From Deltaproteobacteria bacterium (lineage in GTDB: Bacteria > Desulfobacterota > Desulfomonilia > Desulfomonilales > Desulfomonilaceae), in NCBI GenBank assembly GCA_023474025.1, contig JAMCYH010000290.1:1-32813 (forward strand): a DNA stretch of 32,813 nt. Direction: 5' to 3'. Both the position numbers and the translations under genes were made by a program. How positions within the stretch are numbered: the stretch's first letter is position 1; each line of letters begins with the position of its first letter. Positions 26,330-32,813 of the stretch are shown here, in pieces. The notes beneath the pieces are model-generated. The model made no database searches, was not told the DNA's origin, and worked only from the letters and a program-made list of their open reading frames with translations.

Positions 26330-28570
26330 TCAAACTGGTTTAACATTACAGGGAACAAACCTATGCAATGGAGTCCCCGCGAACGGGTCTCTGTTGGTGT
26401 TTTTAGTGAGGCGATTTACATTAGCGCCGTGTTTCTGGCCAGCATGGACAAGACCAAATCCATGTGGCATTATTACCTGCCCCTGTCTCACAGTGTCAGT
26501 GATTTCGAGTTCGACATCCTCTGACCCGGCTTCAGTGGTAACTCGCACCATCTGTCCATTGATTAAACCTAGCGAATTTGCATTTTCAGGGTGCATCATG
26601 ATCGTGCAAGTTTGGGCTTTGCCCTCGTTCCACGCAGGGTCCCTCATTATAGTATTGGCATTGTAATCCATGTGTCGACCTGCGGCTAGTACGAAGGGGT
26701 ATTCAGGATTCATGAGTAAGTCGGCTTCCTCAGTCTGAACGTTGAGACCCCTGACAGCCTCCTCAAGCTCTGGGATCAGGACGTTCACACGTTTATCGTC
26801 AGTCCGGAGTTCAGCCCAGGGATTGGAAGTATCGCATTTTCCAATCCAGACACCCTCTGAATGATCAACAATAGCTTTAAAAATATCCTCCCCCATTGCT
26901 GGTCCTGAATTAAAACCCACCCGAGCGGCATTTTCTCGGAAAGATTTTGGCGGCGCCTGTAGAATTCCCCAGAGCGCCGCAAGGCTCATTGAGCCGAGAC
27001 TCTTACCTAACGTTTTACCGAGAATAAACGGCATGAATTTCATCGCGCGGGGTTCGATCTGAGCAAATTCCAGAAGTCGCATACCAAAGCTGAAGCGATC
27101 TCCTAATGCTGCGTCAGTAAGATATTGGGGAATTTCAGGAAGCAACCCCAAACGATCAGCGAGGCGTGTGAGAATTTCTCCCTCTTCGAGGCATTCTCCT
27201 TCGGGCTCAACCACAGGTCTTCGCATCTGAAAAAAAATTTCGGGGTAGTTCCAGGCGAAAAAAGTGCCATCCCATTTCTCATAAGCGGATCGTGCCGGTA
27301 GAATGTAGTGGGCGAGCCTGGCTGTCTCTGTAAAAGCCACGTCCACCACAACCAAGAGATCAAGCTCTTTGAAAGACTGTTCATACATTGTTGTGTCGGC
27401 ATAAGAACGCAATGGATTGGATCCACTCACCAAGACTGCCCTGAGTCGATCCTCCGTGTCGGAAAGTATCTCCTCAGGCATGACATTTGGTGGGAATGTG
27501 CCCATAATAGCTGGAAAATTCGTTGTACAAGTTCGCCATGTCCTGGGATCACGTTCATCAGAATGGGCCCCTATCGGCATCAAGTAGCCCGGCACAAAAT
27601 TTCCTCCCTCGATCCCTATGCGGCCACAAATGGCTAACAGGATCAATTCGAGATATGATGATACCGTGCTGTGCCGCCCCATGAGGATACCCAAGTCGGA
27701 GTGGCATGACCAGTTACGAATGACCAGCAACCGACACAACTCGTAGACCCGATCATAATCCAACTCGCACAGAGCGATAGCCGGGCGAGGATCAAACTCG
27801 AGGAACCATGACTTGATCGATTCGAAACCACTCACATGTTTAGCAATATAGTCGGTCTTCTGCCAACCCGCCTGAAGAATTATACTTATGATTGCCCGAA
27901 GCAACAGGGCGTCCGTTCCAGGACGAATCGCAAAGTGCATGTCCGCCTTAAGGGCGGTTTCTGAACGTCTTGGATCTATTACGACAAGCAGCTTGTCAGG
28001 ATCTTCGGAAATTTTCTTCAGATGGCGTCGAGCCTGTGGTATCTGATGGCTCATCCATCCATTCCAGCCGACAGCCAAAAGCATATCTGTGCCTCTATGG
28101 TCAGGCAAGGTCCCAAAGTACTGCCTCCCTAAACCCCTTCCATTTACCCAGAAATATCCTGTAAGTTCTTGAGCGAGCGCGCTGTAATGGTAGCGTGACC
28201 CTAGTCCCCGGAGCAGTCTTACTCCGAACGCCGCTTCAAAGTGGCATCCCTGGCCACCTCCTCCCATGTACGCTAGAGAGCGAGGCCCGTGAGTAGCTAC
28301 AGTGGATTTGAGCTTGGTAGCAATCTCGTCCAGAGCTTGGTCCCAGGATATTTCCTTGAACTCGGCCCCTATCCTTTTAATGGGCCGTTTGAGCCGATCC
28401 TCATGGTGTTGATAATGAGCAATTTCCAATCCCTTACGGCAACAGTATCCCTCGCTGCGCACATTTTGCTTGTCAGGCCTAACCTTGACGATCCGATTTC
28501 CCTCAACCATTACTTCAAGGCCACAGTTTTGGGCGCAACATACGCAAGACGTCTTTTGCCACAATGACAT
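26330..28570 (-). CDS. Cytoplasmic Mo/W-bis-MGD oxidoreductase, DMSO reductase superfamily, substrate unknown
   Basis: Molybdopterin oxidoreductase of 746 residues. The N-terminal [4Fe-4S] site is C9-x2-C12-x3-C16 and Cys44 in CRKG, with Lys46 of the usual relay. Cofactor-binding segments follow: ISWDQALDEIA, LLAVGWNGWMSHQ, VVIDPRRSETALKADMHFAIRPGTDALLLRAI, and a C-terminal molydopterin dinucleotide domain (LLMNPEYPFVLAAGR; PHGFGLVHAG). There is no Tat signal, so it is cytoplasmic. Where formate dehydrogenase has Sec/Cys, this protein reads SALAQELTGYFWVNG without Cys, Sec or Ser; Glu135 is a possible ligand by rough alignment. Function could be formate dehydrogenase-like, but that is not shown. 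The start has GGAGGG 4 bases upstream. It follows the histidine kinase by 36 bases and faces the qmo operon. Confidence 0.9.
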   Translation of the reverse strand: MSLWQKTSCVCCAQNCGLEVMVEGNRIVKVRPDKQNVRSEGYCCRKGLEIAHYQHHEDRLKRPIKRIGAEFKEISWDQALDEIATKLKSTVATHGPRSLAYMGGGGQGCHFEAAFGVRLLRGLGSRYHYSALAQELTGYFWVNGRGLGRQYFGTLPDHRGTDMLLAVGWNGWMSHQIPQARRHLKKISEDPDKLLVVIDPRRSETALKADMHFAIRPGTDALLLRAIISIILQAGWQKTDYIAKHVSGFESIKSWFLEFDPRPAIALCELDYDRVYELCRLLVIRNWSCHSDLGILMGRHSTVSSYLELILLAICGRIGIEGGNFVPGYLMPIGAHSDERDPRTWRTCTTNFPAIMGTFPPNVMPEEILSDTEDRLRAVLVSGSNPLRSYADTTMYEQSFKELDLLVVVDVAFTETARLAHYILPARSAYEKWDGTFFAWNYPEIFFQMRRPVVEPEGECLEEGEILTRLADRLGLLPEIPQYLTDAALGDRFSFGMRLLEFAQIEPRAMKFMPFILGKTLGKSLGSMSLAALWGILQAPPKSFRENAARVGFNSGPAMGEDIFKAIVDHSEGVWIGKCDTSNPWAELRTDDKRVNVLIPELEEAVRGLNVQTEEADLLMNPEYPFVLAAGRHMDYNANTIMRDPAWNEGKAQTCTIMMHPENANSLGLINGQMVRVTTEAGSEDVELEITDTVRQGQVIMPHGFGLVHAGQKHGANVNRLTKNTNRDPFAGTPLHRFVPCNVKPV

Positions 28571-28606
28571 TGTACCCTCCGGGGATTAAAACTAATTGAA
28601 AGAATA

Positions 28607-30511
28607 TCATTCTTTTGGGAGAGTGAAATGAAAAGTTGATCCTTTTCCCACGGTAGAATCTACCCATATCCGCCCACCATATCGCTCAACGATTTTTTTG
28701 CATGTGGATAAACCGATACCTGTTCCGCTAGGTCCTGACAAATCCTTTACTCTTTCAAACATGTTGAAAATCCGGTCCAAATATGGAGGCTCTATTCCAA
28801 TTCCATTATCGCTCACAGAGAATTCATACTCGGATTCCGTTGATATACAACCTATATGGATTCTTAGAGGCTCTGATTCTCTATATTTAATGGCGTTACC
28901 AATAAGGTTCTGGAATATCAGAACTAATTGAGGACCGCTAATCTTTACAGTTGGAAGGGTATCATTAGTTATAATTGCCTCGCTTTTCCTGATCGATGGA
29001 CCCAGGTTTGAAAGGGCGTCTGCAAGACAAGTGTTGCAATCCGTCACGTCATAAGACACCGGGGTAAGTGTAAGGCGTGAGTACGCGAGCAGACCTTGTA
29101 GCATGGCATCCATTCTGAGCACCAAATTTATCGCCTTGGAAAGACAATTGTTTCCAGCATCCGCAAGCGTGTTCCTTGTGAGACGTTCCAGAACCTTGAG
29201 ATAGGCTCCGATAGCTACCAGAGGTTCTCTAAGGTCATGCGCGGCGACATATGCAAATTGCTCCAGATCTTTATTACTACGCTCCAGGTCTTTAGTCCGT
29301 TGGCGAAGGGCCTCTTCAGCCTGTTTGCGCTCGGTAATGTCGCGGCAAACTCCTCGATAACCGATAAATTCTCCCTTAGAATTAACTATCGGGACGCCAC
29401 TAGTTTCCAGAAAAACATTGTGACCATCTTTGTGGATGTGTTTAGTTTCAATTCCTCTGAAAGGTTTTCGAGAAGAAAAGATCGATTTAACAGTGCCGCT
29501 AAGTCTTTCCTCTTCTTTTCTGCTTACGAAACGAGGAAATGTGGCCCCTAAAGCGTCTTCTGGTTCATAGCCTAATAAATCCTTCATCCTGGGGCTAAAA
29601 TATTTGAAAATGCCATTTTGATCCAATTCCCAGACCAGATCGCTCATAGACTCCACCAAATCACGGAATCGATTCTCGGATTCGCTCAGTTCGGCAGTTC
29701 GCTGTTCAACCATTTCCTCTAGACGTTCGCTGTAATGTCTCAGTTCCTCTTCGGCTTGTTTGCGTTTCGATATATCAGCGATGACCGCGACCACCTTGGC
29801 GGGCCTATTGTCCTGGCCCCGTATACAGGTAGTCGAGAGATCTACCCAAAGGACGCTTCCATCCTTTCTGAGATAACGTTTTTCGAACCTATATGAGCTT
29901 TTTTCTCCCGACATGAGAGTTTCCAAACTTCTATTAGACATTTCTCGGTCGTCAGGATGGGTTATCTCAGTGAACGTCAGTTGAAAGAGTTCTTGCTCCT
30001 GATAACCGAGCATCTCTAAAAGCGCCTTATTGACCTGCATGATCTTACCATCCCTATCAAGCACGTCTATCCCTACCCCAGCGTTATCAAAAACTCCCCT
30101 ATAGTGTTCCTCTCGATCTCTTAAGGCCTGTTCGCTTTCCTTAAGTTTTGTAATGTCCGCAATTACGGCAATCGCCTGTATCGGCTTCCCATTTTCGCCC
30201 AATATGCCGGTAGTCGAAACGTCTCCCCACAAGATACTACCATCGTTTCTAAGATAGCGCTTCTCAAACCTGTAGGAAGATATCTCCCCAGCCATTAGAG
30301 CAGTCATGTTACGGCAGGATGTTTCTCTGTCGTCAGGATGGGTAATGTCCAGAAAGGAACGTTTATACAGGTCTGCCTTATCATAGCCCAGCATGATCAA
30401 AAGAGCCTGATTTGCCTCAATAATTCTATCTTCCAGGTTGATGGCGAGAATTCCTACTCCAGCGTTGTCAAATACCCCCTTATAATATTTTTCGACATCA
30501 TCGGTAGTCAT
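28607..30511 (-). CDS. Soluble histidine kinase with three PAS domains
   Basis: Sensor kinase (634 residues) with no membrane segment. PAS-PAC domains lie at about 5-125, 135-255 and 283-403, with a short coiled coil near 252-285. Domains 1 and 2 are near copies: FDNAGVGI and SSYRFEKRYLR recur in both. The kinase core has the phospho-accepting His425 in AYVAAHDLREPL, the N-box NLIGNAIKY (535-543), DNGIGIEPPY (569-578) and GTGIGLSTCKKIVERYGG (596-613). No receiver domain or response regulator lies nearby, so it is an orphan kinase. Start ATG has a GGGGG-type site 4 bases upstream. The molybdoenzyme gene starts 36 bases downstream, suggesting co-transcription; regulation of that enzyme is inference. 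Confidence 0.92.
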   Translation of the reverse strand: MTTDDVEKYYKGVFDNAGVGILAINLEDRIIEANQALLIMLGYDKADLYKRSFLDITHPDDRETSCRNMTALMAGEISSYRFEKRYLRNDGSILWGDVSTTGILGENGKPIQAIAVIADITKLKESEQALRDREEHYRGVFDNAGVGIDVLDRDGKIMQVNKALLEMLGYQEQELFQLTFTEITHPDDREMSNRSLETLMSGEKSSYRFEKRYLRKDGSVLWVDLSTTCIRGQDNRPAKVVAVIADISKRKQAEEELRHYSERLEEMVEQRTAELSESENRFRDLVESMSDLVWELDQNGIFKYFSPRMKDLLGYEPEDALGATFPRFVSRKEEERLSGTVKSIFSSRKPFRGIETKHIHKDGHNVFLETSGVPIVNSKGEFIGYRGVCRDITERKQAEEALRQRTKDLERSNKDLEQFAYVAAHDLREPLVAIGAYLKVLERLTRNTLADAGNNCLSKAINLVLRMDAMLQGLLAYSRLTLTPVSYDVTDCNTCLADALSNLGPSIRKSEAIITNDTLPTVKISGPQLVLIFQNLIGNAIKYRESEPLRIHIGCISTESEYEFSVSDNGIGIEPPYLDRIFNMFERVKDLSGPSGTGIGLSTCKKIVERYGGRIWVDSTVGKGSTFHFTLPKE

Positions 30512-31025
30512 TGGACCCCCTTATTTCGGCTCCGCCAAATATTGTTCCAGGGCATTTACTAACGCTGCTTTCAGTAATTCAAAGACGTGAGTATTGTTTT
30601 GGACCTCAAAAACGATTTAACAATTTTGAACGCTGGGCCAGTCACGTCTAACTCAATAGAGCAAAGGCCAACTCGACGAATCTAACTGGCAGCAGGGCTG
30701 ATAATACTTTTTTAACAGGTTACCAGAAAATTGTCGAAGATTTCAAGATAGAATCTGGGAACATTTTCATAAAACGGTTGTCTTACCCATGCTAAAAAGG
30801 AACAGATGTTTCAACCTGAGAAAAATACAACAACCTTCAAACCACCATGGAACGACACACCGTTCCGTAACTAACTTATTTCATTCATACTAACAGTATG
30901 TGAACAGGATATACATCAAAATCACGCAGAAACTTCTCTCATGGCCGATGGTGACCACCAAATACTAAATCTTCAGGGGAGGCTCTTCAATCTAAAAAAA
31001 CGCCGTAGCAATCAGGAGTTCAAAG
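30512..31025. other. 514-bp divergent intergenic region with two inverted repeats
   Basis: No convincing gene or RNA fold is seen here. It must hold the promoters for the kinase operon (minus) and for the cysteine-rich protein and Hsp20 (plus). Two inverted repeats lie close together: GGAACG (30849-30854) with CGTTCC (30861-30866), and CATACT (30886-30891) with AGTATG (30895-30900). They may be operator sites. No CIRCE-type heat-shock operator was seen. Confidence 0.5.
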
Positions 31026-31298
31026 ATGACTCTAAGGGACCGATGTTGGGAAATCATGGAGTGTGGAAATAAAGAGAACTGCCCGGTTTTTCCACACTAT
31101 GGAAGATCCTGCTGGTTGATCAAGGGGAAGCTAAACCCACTATTTTCTAAGGGACAAAACGTCAAATGTCGCACGAATTGTGAAGCATGTGAAGTGTACC
31201 AATGGCACATGGCCGTCCTCGGAATGAGATCTCCATATGCTGGTCAAGAAATTGTTGAAGCAAAATTTTTTAAATCTGAGCGGCCTAGCGTAATCTGA
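31026..31298 (+). CDS. Cysteine-rich two-CW small protein
   Basis: A 90-residue protein with seven cysteines (7, 13, 19, 29, 48, 52, 55). CWEIMECGNKENCP and SCWLIKG give the paired 'CW' pattern that I recall as a domain attached to PAS and other signalling proteins in deltaproteobacteria; here it stands alone. The spacing suggests a zinc or Fe-S site, plus a second group CRTNCEAC. It has no signal peptide. AGGAG lies 7 bases before the ATG. Hsp20 starts 68 bases after its stop, so they may share a transcript. It might act as a redox or metal sensor, which is inference. Confidence 0.75.
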   Translation: MTLRDRCWEIMECGNKENCPVFPHYGRSCWLIKGKLNPLFSKGQNVKCRTNCEACEVYQWHMAVLGMRSPYAGQEIVEAKFFKSERPSVI

Positions 31299-31366
31299 AC
31301 AAATTAATTATGGCGACCAAGTCTCGAATTATTTCACCAGTCAACCCAAAAGGAGGACATCTAAAA

Positions 31367-31843
31367 ATGCGAAGCCTGATACCCTGGAAATGGGGAGAGA
31401 GCCAGGGCGCTCCACCCGAAAAAGCTGTGACAGAATTCAGAAAAGAGGTCGATGACTTATTCAGCAGGTTCTTTGGCTCCGAAGGATGGTTCCCGTCAGG
31501 CTATTTCTCCCGTGGATTTACGCCTGCGTTAGATGTATCCGAAACTGACGAAAACGTGCTCGTTAAGGCTGAATTACCTGGAGTGGACCCAAAAGAAATA
31601 GAGGTCAATCTTGCAGGGACAACACTCACGATTAAAGGAGAAAAGAAAGAAGAGCGTGAACAAACGACCGAAAGCATGCATAAAATCGAAAGGTCCTACG
31701 GGAGTTTCTTCAGGGCAATCAACCTGCCCTGTGAGGTAAATGAGGAAAAGATAGAAGCCACTTTTAAGGACGGCGTACTAAATCTCAAACTGCCCAAAAC
31801 AGAACCTAGCAAAAAAACAACAATAAAAATTGATGTTAAATAG
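31367..31843 (+). CDS. Hsp20 family small heat-shock protein
   Basis: ATP-independent chaperone that holds unfolding proteins (158 residues). The alpha-crystallin domain runs from about residue 48 (FTPALDVSETDENVLVKAEL) through GVDPKEIEVNLAGTTLTIKG to the hallmark FKDGVLNLKLPK. A short C-terminal tail carries no clear I-x-I motif except TIKID. The start is ATG 31367, with AGGAGG 10 bases upstream and a typical N terminus (MRSLIPWKW); the earlier ATG 31310 has no ribosome site. A terminator follows directly. Confidence 0.95.
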   Translation: MRSLIPWKWGESQGAPPEKAVTEFRKEVDDLFSRFFGSEGWFPSGYFSRGFTPALDVSETDENVLVKAELPGVDPKEIEVNLAGTTLTIKGEKKEEREQTTESMHKIERSYGSFFRAINLPCEVNEEKIEATFKDGVLNLKLPKTEPSKKTTIKIDVK

Positions 31844-31851
31844 TTACAGTG

Positions 31852-31887
31852 GGAGGGCTGGGCTGGAAGAAGACTAGCCCTCCTTTT
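31852..31887 (+). terminator. Rho-independent terminator after Hsp20
   Basis: GGAGGGCT (31852-31859) pairs with AGCCCTCC (31876-31883) around a 16-base loop, followed by TTTT. The 3' arm overlaps the last codons of the convergent pseudouridine synthase gene. Confidence 0.7.
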
Positions 31888-32813
31888 CAATTATTGTCGC
31901 CTCGCATATTCTTATCGCTTCCAGAATATCATGAGGCAAAGGAGAACAAAACTCTATAGTTCCCCCGGAAATCGGATGCTTAAAAGTTAGTTTAGCAGCG
32001 TGGAGAGCCTGCCTCTTGATAGCAGCGCCGAGCTTTTCAAGGATTTGATCCGCAGTCCCTTTTTTGCGAGATCTTGTTCCATAAACTTTGTCACCCAGGA
32101 TCGGTAAACCTATGGAAGCCAAATGAACACGAATTTGGTGTGTCCTCCCTGTTTGCGGATGAATCTCAAGCAACGATATCAAACCAAGTCTCTGCTTAAC
32201 CCTCCAGGACGTCACAGCGACTCTACCTTTGCTGGTTATCGTGGACATCTTCTTCCGGTCTGAGCGGCTTCTACCAAGTTCTTTGTCCACCACGCCGTCA
32301 TCCAGTCCCGGGTTTCCGCGAACAAGCGCCATGTAGACTTTAGCCACGGAATGTCCTCTAAATTGATTTGAAAGGTCATTATGGGCAATTAACGTCTTCG
32401 CAACTGACCATACCCCGGACGTGTCTTTATCGAGGCGATGCACAATGCCCCAACGCCCTGGTTCCCCTATCCCGATCATTGCTGGCCTGGAATCCACCAG
32501 GATATCCATCAAAGTAACGGAACGTCTCCCCGCCCCTGGGTGGACCACCAGACCGGCAGGCTTGTCTAACACAATGACGTGTTCGTCCTCGAAAAGAATT
32601 AGAGGTTTATATGGGATATCTTTACAGACTGTTGTGCGCTCCGGTTTTGATTCAAGAGGGACAATAACTACTTGTTGCCCAGGCCTGAGAGTCGTAGAAG
32701 GCTTTATCTGCTTACCTTCCCAAGTCACAAAACCATCTTTTAACAAGCGTGATACCGAAGATCTTGTAATTTTGCCAGACAGGAGGTCTGCAAGAACTTT
32801 GTCGGCTCGACCC
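31874..32813 (-). CDS. rluD: RluD-type 23S rRNA pseudouridine synthase, cut by window edge
   Basis: Isomerises uridines in 23S rRNA (RluA/RluD family). The frame stays open to the window edge: 32747-32813 encodes GRADKVLADLLSG and then TRSSVSRLLKDGFV, the start of an S4 RNA-binding domain, so the gene begins beyond the window and TTG 32746 is an internal codon. Next come the catalytic-domain motifs: ILFEDEHVIVLDKPAGLVVHPG, GIVHRLDKDTSG with the catalytic Asp, and LEIHPQTGRTHQIRVHLASIG with LPILGDKVYG. At least 313 residues are visible, close to full length. The gene converges on Hsp20 and its stop lies within that gene's terminator. Confidence 0.93.
   Translation of the reverse strand, partial: GRADKVLADLLSGKITRSSVSRLLKDGFVTWEGKQIKPSTTLRPGQQVVIVPLESKPERTTVCKDIPYKPLILFEDEHVIVLDKPAGLVVHPGAGRRSVTLMDILVDSRPAMIGIGEPGRWGIVHRLDKDTSGVWSVAKTLIAHNDLSNQFRGHSVAKVYMALVRGNPGLDDGVVDKELGRSRSDRKKMSTITSKGRVAVTSWRVKQRLGLISLLEIHPQTGRTHQIRVHLASIGLPILGDKVYGTRSRKKGTADQILEKLGAAIKRQALHAAKLTFKHPISGGTIEFCSPLPHDILEAIRICEATIIEKEG

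Noticed and set aside
30512-31025. Sigma-54 promoter near TGGCAGCAGGGC
   Set aside because: The -12 GC element is not at the required distance from the GG.

Overview
The window looks like a chromosomal segment from a Desulfobacterota-type (deltaproteobacterial) sulfate reducer or syntroph. The evidence is a QmoA/QmoB pair with an Hdr-type partner, an acyl-CoA dehydrogenase closest in my memory to the glutaryl-CoA type of anaerobic deltaproteobacteria, SelB, QueH, and cysteine-rich 'CW' and multi-PAS signalling proteins. This placement is inference; no rRNA or tRNA gene is present to fix it.

Layout. 1-7080 (+): a metal-efflux block. It holds a methionine-rich helical protein cut by the window edge, a small exported protein, a CusB-type adaptor broken by a perfect 712-bp tandem duplication, and a large CusA-type RND pump. 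7247-8020 (-): a PP2C phosphatase. 8316-9771 (+): an exported Pro/Gln-rich small protein and a flippase-like membrane protein. 9994-11166 (+): the acyl-CoA dehydrogenase, with its own promoter and a terminator. 11299-15327 (+): tgt-yajC-secD-secF, in which secD carries an in-frame TAA. 15384-17715 (+): DNA polymerase III delta'-like protein and RicT (PSP1 family), overlapping by 8 bp. 17827-19752 (+): selB. 20049-21572 (+): queH and an apparently exported class I glutamine amidotransferase. 21661-26238 (+): qmoA-qmoB and a soluble HdrBC/HdrD-like fusion where QmoC would be expected. 26330-30511 (-): a three-PAS histidine kinase followed by a cytoplasmic Mo/W-bis-MGD oxidoreductase, facing the qmo operon tail to tail. 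31026-31843 (+): a two-CW cysteine-rich protein and Hsp20. 31874-window end (-): RluD-type pseudouridine synthase, cut by the window edge.

How the genes fit together. The first block should move monovalent metal (Cu/Ag) or a related metal out of the periplasm, with Met-rich segments in three of its members. Tgt and QueH both belong to queuosine tRNA modification. YajC-SecD-SecF form the auxiliary Sec complex. QmoAB plus the HdrD-like protein form a flavin/Fe-S electron-transfer module that looks entirely soluble. The facing molybdoenzyme is a possible electron donor or acceptor for it, but only by position.

Points most worth a second look: the 712-bp duplication that breaks the adaptor and would restore it if one copy were lost; the in-frame stop in secD; the soluble QmoAB-HdrD arrangement with two mutually exclusive hairpins in its leader; the CusA-type pump lacking two of the three expected metal-site methionines; the signal-peptide-bearing glutamine amidotransferase; and a 26-bp inverted repeat at the window start that may be a contig-end artefact. 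I did not find a CRISPR array, insertion sequence, prophage or tRNA gene. No system here is clearly of a wholly new kind.
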